DNA from: Isoetes taiwanensis
Lineage: Eukaryota > Streptophyta > Lycopodiopsida > Isoetales > Isoetaceae
Direction: 5' to 3'
Assembly (NCBI GenBank): GCA_021234155.1
Contig: JAJEKV010000032.1
Location: 14,090,283-14,154,282 of the forward strand
Length of the DNA stretch: 64,000 bases
Shown here: positions 20,370-30,565 of the stretch, piece after piece
Numbering within the stretch: position 1 is the first letter of the stretch
Layout of the letters: the number at the start of each line of letters is the position of its first letter
The notes under the pieces: generated by a model
The model's database searches: none
The model's input: the letters and a program-made list of their open reading frames with translations, nothing else
Told to the model about the DNA's origin: nothing
Translations under genes and position numbers: made by a program

Positions 20370-23300
20370 GTAATAAAATAAATACTATAGAGTCTATGAG
20401 AATGACATGATTATAGATTTTTGTCATCTTCTTTAGATCTATATATTTGAAGCTAGGTACTTTTTAATATTGTACATTTACAGGGAAAATTTGTATGGCA
20501 TGCACAGCTGGATGGCCTTAGTGATGGCGATCTGGAGAAGGTGCCAAATATGACAGTCCAGTCAATATTCTGCTTATTCCCTAATAAAGAAATATACGAG
20601 TTCATGATTACAAAAGTGAAGGACCTACAAAAATGATTACTTGCTGGTGCATTCTCCCCTATCAGCCACTTGGGCTTTAGCACATGGCTGGAGGTATTTA
20701 AGAAATTAGATGAAAATAAGATGGCTGCAAATGAGTGTTTAGGCATTACAGATCAAGTGTTTGCCGAAACCCATGAGATGTTAGCAGACAGAACGGATAT
20801 GGATGATGTAGCATACGTCATTTTTGAAGTTGCAAGGTGGTACAAAGAATAGCATTGCTATTGAAGAACTTGGCACTCAAGGTTTTATTGATTACATACG
20901 TCAAGTTGAATTGGATCTTATGGAGAAAGAAAGTGAAGCTCAAGTAGTAAATATAAGTCCGGATGTTGTAATCAGATTGACCTTGCAGAATTGCATTAGG
21001 TATAGGGGAGGAATTCTCACAGGGATTATGGCATAGCCAAAATTATGGTACTCTTGCCCCTATTAGCAAAAGAGCTTGATGACTAATCTAACGCGAAGAT
21101 TTGGCTTAAGTTGATAGTTCTGCCACTAATATGACCAAGCTCATTGACAAAGAAGAGTTTGTCTTCCCCATTGGTACGCAATTCTTTGATAAGAGATGTC
21201 AGATTAACAAATGACTACCGCTTTATGTAAAAGCACACATGGATTACAAGGATGTTGAGAGAAATTACTCGTACGTGGTGAAGTTCTAGCCCATATTTTA
21301 AATGTAACTGTCAAGCATGTGCTGATACTATTACTTGGTTCGACCAAGCGGTCTGGTTTGTACTTAATCACCTGGAGCAGATGTATCCAAGATACATACA
21401 AGCTGGTTGGATGGGGTCCTTTCTTTTCTTCATATAGTAGAATTTGAAATGGCCTGTTATGACTCAGCTTGCATACATGCAAGTCAAAGAGATGCAGGTT
21501 AAGATTACAAACAAGTTAGCTTCCAATTCACAATGTGATCTTAAAGCTTCATTTGAAGATATAACACTTGTAGAAGTATATGAAATTATGCTCAAGGACA
21601 AGAAGTTTCTTGCTAACAAGTTCAAAGGCAGTAACAATGAACATGTTATGTCATATCAGTCAAACAAATCAGCAAATGGAAGTGAATGCTACCTGCCACC
21701 TAGGGTTGCTAGAACCACTATTGATGTACCTTCAAAGGCAAATGATAGTATCATTAATCTGTCAGATCCGGTGGTATTATGTACCCTGGGTGAGAGCTCG
21801 GTTAACAAAGGTAACAAGCCAGAAGGGCTTCATAAGTATCTGGTGGAGAAATCAGAAAGACTTCTCTATTGAACTTACGATATAACATGACATTGATCTA
21901 CATGCCTTTGCATGTATTTCTGTTGTATGCACTATTCGGGCCCATTGATTGCCCATAGTGTTTTTATGAATTAGACTATATACTGAATAGTTTTGGTAGA
22001 ATATATATTCTTAATTTTGATCTTTTTATAATATGCAGACCACTGGACATGTTCTCACGTCCAGGAGATTGGGTGCTTGACGCTTTCTCTGGCTCTGGTA
22101 CAACAATCGCATATGCACTTAAAAAGGGCCGCAATTGTGTAGCCGTTGATATTGACAAGGAGGCTGTAAACTTTATCAAGATGAGATTGGCTGCTTTACC
22201 AACTCTACAAGATGAGAATCAAGAGTTAGGCACCAAATCTTCATTTGATTTTGACAAGATGACATCTTCAGAGATACAGCCTCCGTTTACAAGCTCTCTG
22301 GACGATGAAGCTGCTTTTGCAGAACTTAAAGAAGTAGCTCTGGCTACTATTCCTGAAGAAATTGTAGACAGATACAAGGGTAAATCATCAGAAAAGGAGC
22401 AAACGACAGAGAAGGACCAAGCTGAGATAAGCAAACAAAATGAGGAGGACTATGATTTGGACCTCTGACTTGTCTTATGCTATATTATTTATTGTTGACA
22501 CCAAACTATTGCCAAATTTGATGTACTAAAAGATTCAAAAAAATAATTATTATTCTTTCTACCTAGATGTCTTCGAATTCTTACTTTCGTAGATTGTATA
22601 CTCATGTCTAAATATTGCCATTTTCAAGTGCTCTTCTTTACAAAAACAAGAATGTCCCTTCAAAAGGACCCAAAATGCAGGAAAACATAATCTGAACCTT
22701 TTGATATTTCCAACTTCTTCCAAAAAGGGTCAATTTCCAGGTGTTTTTTTAAAGGGGATCTTTGAAACGGGAGTGATAGAACACTCCCCTTTAATTTGCA
22801 ACTGTGTTACACGACCTTTAGTCTATGGACATGGCTCTAGGACACGATCATGTCATATATGAGTAGCATGTGATTAGTGCTAAGTTGGAGGGTTGCATAT
22901 TCTAACATCCTCCCTCAATCTTGCAACTCAGTCATGATCCAAATCTACTTCATACCGAAGAATGTGATTCATTCTTCTATGTCTTGGATCATGTCTTGCA
23001 TCTAACTATTCTGGAACTTGTATTGAAATTAATCTTCTTTGCCTTTCTGCTCTCCAAACTAGAGTATGCTTGCTCATGCAAGCGATTAGTAAATCAATTA
23101 AGATAAGCTTCTTCATATTAGTGATTAGAACTGTTGTGCATATACAGTCCATGTTTACCACGTTATTTGATGATTGTATGCTTGGCTCATAGATCTGCTA
23201 CTTAAGTTCTTTATATTATGTTCTTTCAATATGAAATATGTGCTCAAATTTGCTGTATTGAAACTCCTTCCTTGTGCTTTGCACATTTTTATAAGTGGGC

Positions 23301-23495
23301 CTACCCCTTGTTGTGCATGTATGTAATATTGGAATGTATTGCTCATATTCATTATTCCCTTCCTTGAGCAACAAGAGTCCAAACACATATTCTGCAAGAT
23401 GGTGTTTTGGCCAAGTGCATCTTCTTTTGCTTTTCCTTTTAAGATTATAAATGCATTGAAAATTATAGCAGTACCTCGTGAGCATATATCTCCAT
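20370..23495 (+). repeat. Segmental duplication, copy B
   Basis: Direct-orientation partner of copy A. Its left edge coincides exactly with the 5' end of the LINE sequence at 20369. It lacks the internal tandem duplication and has a 15-bp extra stretch near 23449. The two copies share the same stop codons in the methylase pseudogene, so the pseudogene was already broken before duplication. Confidence 0.92.
20484..22468 (+). pseudogene. DNA methylase (N4/N6 family) pseudogene B
   Basis: The B counterpart of the methylase region. Its last exon (after the acceptor at about 22038, to stop at 22468) is the best preserved: GDWVLDAFSGSGTT followed by about 120 codons of open frame to the acidic C-terminus. 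A preceding frame, 21444-21872, is open for 142 codons and ends KYLVEKSERLLY just before a GT-AG-like interval. The 5' part shares the stops of copy A. N4-cytosine methylases of this class are reported in liverwort sperm; whether this remnant belongs to that family or to a mobile element is not decidable here. Confidence 0.6.
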
Positions 23496-23600
23496 GGCAG
23501 CATTGTTCGCAATAATATATGTGTCCTCAGAAACTGCTGCGGCTATTTATTTTTCAATTTCACACCTCTTCTTATCTCGAAGTTCCTGTTAGATCCCATC

Positions 23601-24945
23601 TGATATGAATATAGTAGCTCGGGGTGTGGTCTTGGACGTTAGTCTTGGTGGACTAGCATGTGTGAGTAATTTTGGCAGAGTACTAGCAAGGCAAGGCAAT
23701 TAAATGGCAAGACAATCTTTACAATGGTTATAGATAAGTAATATGATTAATCCATGATATTATATTAGTTAAATGATTAAGGCTTTAAACTCCAAATATA
23801 GTTAAGCCATAATCGAATTGAAGAAAAGGGATTGCGACCTTTTTGAAAGGGAATTGCTCAGATGTAAAAGAGAAGCGGACAGCAACAAAAAGGGGCCAAA
23901 TCACCTCCAGCGACCTCCCTAGCTTAGACTCGACTGTTCTACGTTAGCTTAACTCTGTCAGATTAGCCCAACGACCTTCCTCAACCATCTAGAAATTAGA
24001 TCGGTTACGTTTTTCCCGAATATGGATCCTTGTTTGAGAATTGCTCTTGCCTTCTGCCTTACCATAAACTACCTGTTCTTAGCATCGACTGACCCGTATG
24101 GATGGTGAACTACCATAATTTGATTCAATTATCTTGGTCTCTCTCTAGTTTTGGTGAACTAGAGCTAGATCATACGAGTTATTGGTGTAATTTGTTGAAT
24201 CAATCTCCAGCTTTGATAAAGTGGAGACGGATTACCAGAAGCAATTGGAATAACTGGATCAGAAGCTAGTTTTGGTGAACTACTTAAGAACTTAGTTTAT
24301 TGGAATAATCTGTGCTAGATTTGTTTATTATCTTGAAGCTAGTTATTTGTACTTTTATGGAGAGTCTAGCTAGTGGTTTATTGCATCTTTAGGTGGAATA
24401 TCTAGTAAATCTAGAAGGAACACAGATTGTGAGATTAAGATTTATCTCAAAAAGCCTTGAATGACTTTGAAGATACAAGAGGTATGGTTTATCAGTGTGC
24501 TACATATTCTAAACGAGGTGCACCCTGGACTACCACAGTCGTCGGATCTGTCAATCCGACGGCCCAGACTGTATGTTGGAGCCTCTGGACACCTCTCGTT
24601 TCGATTATGCTCAATTATGATTGGGGACGCCTATGATTTTAAGATGTCGAATACGAGTTTGCCTAAGGTTTTGATGGTATATCGAGCCTCTATACTGTTT
24701 CGCTTAAGCTTTTAGAATATGAAATACGGGGATTCGAACCTCTACCAAAATAACTCAATGTCCTAATAAGACTACTTTAACCAATCTAACCAGTGAGCTA
24801 ATGTGACTATTTTTTATGTTAAATCTATGTTTTTTTTTTATAATAACCCATTGAATTGTTTTAGGGATATGGTCTATGGTTTCAAGAATTATATCTATAT
24901 CAAATCCCCCTGGAACCCCCTGTTATTTTGCTACATATTGGTATT
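23601..24945 (+). repeat. Left LTR of the non-coding D element (with insertion)
   Basis: Starts TGATATGAATATAG and is homologous to the sequence from 26051 for about 885 bp (to about 24485). A tRNA-headed repeat (about 24490-24805) interrupts the shared region. The LTR should end just before a decayed initiator-Met primer site, TTGGTATTAGAGCC, at about 24945. Confidence 0.65.
24727..24803 (-). repeat. tRNA-like head, copy E1
   Basis: On the minus strand there is a box A-like TTAGCTCACTGGTTAGA and, about 45 nt later, a box B GAGGTTCGAATCC, the spacing of a tRNA-type RNA polymerase III promoter. Cloverleaf pairing is poor, so this is a tRNA-derived repeat head, not a tRNA gene. The flanking body to about 24490 contains ATCCGACGGCCCAGA and resembles the body of copy E2. 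Confidence 0.55.
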
Positions 24946-26050
24946 AGAGCCTGATTATTCTTGATGTTTGTAAGTCTTCTAGTTGGTGTTGGAGATTACA
25001 AACTGGAATAGAAATCATTAATCTGAAAACCCAAATGATCCTCTCTATAAACCTGAAATTTTTTTCTTGAATCATTCTTACCAATCTGATCCTATCGAAA
25101 TTAATTCCTGAATATCTATATCGCGAATTTCTTTGTTGTAGGAAATATCTGCAATAATTATTAAGTGCAGATGATTTAGAATAACCAGCGTGAAATGAGA
25201 CTAGCCTACCTGTTAATCCATTCCGTTTTGCCAAAATGGACCTCCTTCAAATCAAACCTAGTCTTCGCGAAGATGGACCTCTGTTTAAATCGTTTCCTGC
25301 ATCTACTGAGGGTGTATCTACGGTGGATGATTTTATTTCTGTCCCCACTACACCAAAGCCTTAACAATATAAACTGCACCTTTTATGAGCCCTATTGCTT
25401 CTAGTTTCTGGTGATTAGAGTTTGCTTGTAGGTATTTGTGGATAAACGTCGGGGATAGAGACTCTAATAAATCTTTAAAGAATTGGTTAATGCCACTAAA
25501 GGAACTATAAATTGATTTTATAATTGTTACTGTAGAATTAATTATTTTCATAATTTGATGAATGAAATTTATGGTTTGGTTGAGATTGATGCTTCAACAG
25601 AAATATTATTTTATATCTCAAGTAAAATCTTCTCCGATTTTGGTGAATCAGAGATGGATAATTTGGTGTAACTTGTATCTACTACAGTGGTTGGTGCTAG
25701 TAATTGGAGTCGATGCTTCAACGGAAACCTTGATCCTCTTCTAAATCTTATATTTATCTTAAAAACTTGAATCTTATCCAGTAGATCTTGAGCCATACGA
25801 ATCTATCTCAAAAGAATAATCAAATCTTCCCTGGATCTCTATCGTAATCCTTAGCCTCAACCATTGTGATTGCAATAAATATTTGGTGCTATTTATAAAA
25901 TCATAATCCTAAACTTGAACTCTGAAACGTATTTGAGTTGCTGCTCAATTACATAAATTGAGTTGGTGCTCAAGTACATAAATTTGGTTGGTGCTTAATT
26001 TGCAGTTTATCGGTACAGCTGAGGTCACTCGCTTCCCAAAAGAGAAGAAT
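24946..26050 (+). mobile_element. Internal region of the D element, non-coding
   Basis: Runs from a decayed primer site (TGGTATTAGAGCC at about 24947) to a purine tract (CAAAAGAGAAGAA) ending at 26049, right before the second LTR. No gag or pol similarity was seen in any frame; only short frames exist. This arrangement is that of a large non-autonomous LTR element (LARD-like). It would need another element's proteins to move. Confidence 0.55.
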
Positions 26051-26940
26051 TGATACGAATATAGCAGTCCAGGGGTGTGGTCTTGGACGTTAGTCTTGGT
26101 GGACTAGCATGTGTGTGTAAGTTTTGTAGATTATTGGCAAGACAAGGCAATTAAATGGCAAGAAAATGTTTACAATGATTTTAATTAAATAATATCATTA
26201 AGCCATGATATTATATTAGTTAAATGAATAAGGCTTTAAACTCTTAAAATAGTTAAGCTATAATCGAATTGAGGAAAAGGGGCCGCACTTTTTGAAAGGG
26301 AATCGCTCGGATGTAAAAGAGGAGTGGACTGCAATAAAAAGGGACCGAACGTCTTCATCAACTCTCCTGCTTAGATTCGATTGTTGTAATAAGCTTGACT
26401 CTGCCAGATTAGCCCAACGACCTGTCAGCCATCTAGAAATAAGATCGATTACCTTTTGCCCGGATACGAATCCTTGCTTGAGAATAGCCCGTGCCTTCTG
26501 CCTTGCCATAAACTGCCTGTTCTTAGCACCGAGTAACTCGATTGGGTGGTGAACTTCCACAATTTGATTCAATTATCTGGATCTCTCTCTAGTTTTGGTG
26601 AATTAGATCATACAAGTTATTGATGTAATTCATTGAACTCTCCAGCTCTGATAAAGTGGAGACTGATTACCAGAAGCAATTGGAGTAACTTCTGTAAAAG
26701 GGGTCTTAAGCTAGTTTTGGTGAACTACTTAAGAATTGAGTTTATTTGAATAATCTGTATTGGATTTGTTTATTATCTTGAAGCTAGTTATTTGTACTTT
26801 CGTTGAGAGTCTAACTGGTGGTTTCTTGAATCTTTAGGTGGAATATTTTGTAAATCTAGAACGATATAGATTGTGAGACTAAGATTTATCTCGAGAAGCC
26901 TTGAACAAAATTTTGGAGATACAAGAGGTATGTTCATCAC
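26051..26940 (+). repeat. Right LTR of the D element (truncated)
   Basis: Homologous to 23601-24485 with many substitutions and small indels, so the element is old. It is cut near 26940, where the sequence changes to that of a minus-strand retroelement. Confidence 0.65.
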
Positions 26941-26944
26941 TATG

Positions 26945-27525
26945 AACCATAACACCATCTGCATCTCTCTGAGGATCTCTAGAAGAAACGTCTCGTTTTG
27001 CACTCATTATCTATACTGCCAATTTTGGAGGTATTGTTAGCCATTCAATTTCTTCCTTCCTGCATGTGCTAAGATTTTGAGTAAAATCGGCAATGCCTTG
27101 CATGAATGTCCCGAGTTGATGGGTTTAATAACTTTTGCATTACGCAATCTATCAATCCTTGATTCCAAAAATAAATTGCTTTCATTGTCTTCCTATTTTT
27201 GCCTTCATCTGGAGGAGGCTCTCCCACTTCGTCACCAGCATGATTTCTGGACTTCATCGCACAGACCAGGATCTTTAACAACACTTATGCTCTGATACCA
27301 TCGTAATATTTTGGAAATTCAGAAGCTAACTAGAATGCACACATTAGTGTTGGATAGAATAGAAAATGTGAGAATAAGCCTCTCACGTAGCTTGCATATA
27401 ACTGACTTATAGGCACGACCTTCAGTCTATGGACACGACTCTAAGACACATCACCATGCCACATATATATAGCATGTATAGTAATTTTGAGTTGGAGGGT
27501 GGGTTGCATATTCTAGCAATAGGGT
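26945..27525 (-). mobile_element. 5' end of a minus-strand LTR retrotransposon
   Basis: An LTR-like segment at about 27525-27299 is followed by the primer site TGGTATCAGAGC (27294-27283, minus strand). A short frame beginning MKSRNHAGDEVGEPPPDEG, about 30 nt further in, looks like a gag start. The element is lost at about 26940, where the D element begins. The outer end of the LTR is degraded (TGCTAG for TGTTAG). Confidence 0.55.
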
Positions 27526-27937
27526 ATTTGAGGTTTGGCTCCAAGCTCACTAAGCAAGAAACGCTTCTGCACACATTCAATATCATTCCAACTCTTATGA
27601 GGCAACCTCGGCCCCCAAAACAGAGCTGCCATATAATATCACATTTTTCATCTGAATGCCAAAAAGTGGACGCCCTAACTTCCAATGCTCAAAATTATTA
27701 GCGCTTCAGTTGTGCATCATCCCATAAAATGTTCTCTCTTCTCTAAATCACCCTTTGAGCTGCTAGATTCCATCTATGATTAGGTGTAACATCCTCACCA
27801 AGATATTTGCTAAAGGAATGCCACCTATAATGAAAATTGTGGAGCCCTCATAAACCAATATTCTAGATTGCTTGACATTCACCTCATCTCCTTTTTAATG
27901 CAAAAGGCATCTAGTTGCAAAGATGCCCTTTGTTGTC

Positions 27938-29090
27938 TCTCCGACTTACAAGTATTTGGGGATCAAGTTCTCTACTACCACCCACTAGGATGCAACCATC
28001 AGGTTGCGTGTCACGGCGGGTTGGAAAGCACTATATGCCATGCAGAGCAACAACCACAGGGGCTATCGGTCACACCTGTTTAGGGCCGTGATCGAGCCGG
28101 TTCTCCTGTATGGGGCAGAGGTGTGGGGTCCGGTGATATTCCCCATCATTTGGAATGATCTCGAGCAGGTGCAGAAAGCCTTTTTGGCACGAGCCCTTGG
28201 GGTAAAGTCCACAGTTCCATACCTCCAGGAGACAGGTTTTCTACCACTTCAACGGGCTGCATTGGAACGCCATATTATTTACTTCCAGAAGGTGGGCGCT
28301 ATGGGTGATACGCGTTTGCCCAACCTTGCTTTGGCCATAGCAATAGGTCCCAACACCTCAAAGCCTGCTGGAAGGATAAGTAAGCTCAGTGATTCTCACG
28401 TTGGGATGTACAGGCAAACAGATGCGTGCAGGTACAGACAAAGAAGGATCACAATGCACTAAAGCTGTACCTAGATGCTAGTTTCCTTCGCAAGCTCTGG
28501 CATGCAGATGCTCTGACACACGTTAAGATGGCACACTATCAGCAGCAAGTATGCTCACGAGAGGCCCACATCAATACTTGTGCACCCATTTGCCCATATG
28601 AAGAAGCGCAGACTTATAACTTCCATTTGCACGGGTGCACATCGTCTCCGCATTGAGACAGGGCGTTGGACTCGGGAAGCATGGGAGGATAGGCTTTGCC
28701 AGGGCACCATTGAAGATGAATGTCATGCCCTCCAGATCTGCCCAGCGTTTGCCCATATCCGAGCGTGGTATGCTCGGTTGGTTGTGCCTGATCAGCCGCC
28801 GCATGAGTTATTGAATACGGCGTGCGTGGGCTTGTTGGGGCTATACTTCCAAGAGGTTATAGATACACGGACTCAGTTGTGTCCTCTGGGACAGTATTGA
28901 ATTGTTCTATGCAATTTATAAAGATATCAAAGATACTTATTATGCGCTAAGTGTTTTCCTCGAAAACCCTTCGAGACATGGGTTTTTTAATCCTGACAGT
29001 AATATGTTTGCTGCTCTCTTTTTGTTTGGGTCCCATAGGCCAATCGGTCTCCGTGGACGATAAAAGTTTATTCTATTCTATTCTACTCTA
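27938..29090 (+). mobile_element. LINE fragment 2, 3' end with UTR and tail
   Basis: Starts inside the RT-distal part (TYKYLGIKFSTTTH) and matches LINE 1 protein closely (EVWGP...WNDLEQVQKAFLARALGVKST). It includes the C-terminal finger and a stop near 28898. A 3' UTR follows, ending in a stem-loop (29030-29059) and a short tandem tail TTCTATTCTATTCTACTCTA (29071-29090). Frameshifts are present near 27995 and 28450. It is 5'-truncated, as expected of LINE insertions, and on the opposite strand to LINE 1. Confidence 0.9.
29030..29060 (+). other. LINE 3'-end stem-loop
   Basis: An outer stem GTCC/GGAC and an inner stem AGGCC/GGTCT with loop AATC, separated by CAT and CCGT, lie 11 nt before the tandem tail. 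The same design occurs in the LINE fragment at 44874-44903. Confidence 0.6.
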
Positions 29091-29349
29091 ATATTGCTTT
29101 TCTCATTCAAAGCTGTCAGGCATTCAACCTTGTCCAAGTTAGCCTTTAATTCTTTCTCGTATTTGGAGGCATGCCTGTAATTGATTTTCCATCTCCAAGG
29201 AGCCAAAGCTCTATCCATTTGCTTGTGGAATTTCACGGACAATTGAAAGATGAGGGGAACATAATCAGAGTCTGAGTCCTTTTGAAAAAATTTGAAATTT
29301 GAAATTTGAAATCATTCTCTACTGCATCAGATTCACTTATAAGAAGATC

Positions 29350-29827
29350 AATTATGCTACTGCCATTGTGCAGTATAGGAATAAAGCAAGATGCTGCTGG
29401 AAATATATATGGAGAGACAATAAAGGTCAATGACTCACATAAAGAGAGCTTTAAGGTAAAGAAAGCCTAGGCCTACAAGCGTTCTATCCAAGGTTTAGTG
29501 ATCCATTTCATTCTAAGTGGGATACTTCTGAGGATAGGTGTATCAGAAATTTGACTTTTCTTTAGAATTTACCTATCCATTTCAAAATTAAATATTTTAT
29601 ATGGCACCTTTGGCATAAGACCATGGCCACAAATGCTAAAAGCCAAAAATGACGGAACGTATTTGGATTCAGTATCTTCAAATTGATTCTTATCGTTCCA
29701 ATCCTGGAGTAAGTACATTGTGTTCCAGGTTCGTGCTCCTGTGGCATCTTTTTGTGTATACACAATTAGATGAGACATATAAATTTTGTACTTTTTATAT
29801 CTGATTATAAATTTTTTGGCTTTCGTC

Positions 29828-29858
<31 letters not shown>

Positions 29859-30140
29859 TGCTAAAAGGCAAAGACTTGGCATGGCATATTCTAACATTTG
29901 TGACAGGTGCTTATAGGACATTGAAGATGAAGGTCATCTTTTTAACGCATGCCTCTGCCCTTCCATCTCTGGAAAACCTTCTATTTCTTATTCATTCCAA
30001 TGATTGGAGAATTTATCTCTTAATTTGGAGAATGCGAAAAGGATGTAATGCCATTATATTTGAACAAGACAATATCAATGGATTTATGAGGTTTCTATTG
30101 GTTATTAACAATCCTCTTCTATATATGTGTAGGTAATGTA
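29350..30140 (+). mobile_element. Degraded LINE fragment 3 (finger region)
   Basis: Frames read YFIWHLWHKTMATNAK before, and NICDRC...DIEDEGHLFNAC after, a small insertion. This matches the RT-associated zinc-binding region of plant L1-type LINEs (CX2C, then H and C). The remnant has many stops. It is interrupted by the poly(A)-tailed insertion at 29648-29858. Confidence 0.6.
29648..29858 (+). mobile_element. Small poly(A)-tailed retroposed insertion
   Basis: A 28-base A run at 29831-29858 ends the insert. The sequence AAATGCTAAAAGCCAAA (29631-29647) is repeated as AAATGCTAAAAGGCAAA (29856-29872) with one mismatch, the mark of LINE-driven insertion. The insert of about 210 bp has no clear box A/box B, so it could be a SINE of unknown type or a retrocopied transcript end. 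Removing it joins the two halves of the host LINE frame. Confidence 0.7.
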
Positions 30141-30565
30141 TTGATCTTCTTCAAGAAACCTAAATGGGTCAATCTAATGTGATTGGATCACTCATGAGTA
30201 TATCATGGCGATTACTGTAGCCGCGAATGCTCGTGCATCCAGAATTATGACACAAGGAGAGGACTGATTTGCAATGCCATCGGCAGTGCCAGAAGGTATA
30301 ATCTGGCCAAGTCCCAGATCTATAGATGTATCTATTGCTGCTTCATCGAGCATAGCCGCAGGCCACAAGGATAAGAGAAAAAGACTGAAGGTCAGTTAAA
30401 TCCCCACATACCTGAACCTTTGAATTTTCTGCTCAAAATGCAAAGTTGCATTTATATGGTTTTGGTATTTCAGGGGTTACACTTCCCTTATTAAAAAGGT
30501 TGGTTTTGGGGTTGTAAAAAGAATGGGGTGATGTGGATTGCTCTTGGCGGCAAACTTCAGCAGCT
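30141..30565. other. Spacer downstream of the SET gene
   Basis: No gene recognised. It would contain the 3' UTR and polyadenylation region of the minus-strand SET gene next to 30566. Confidence 0.4.
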
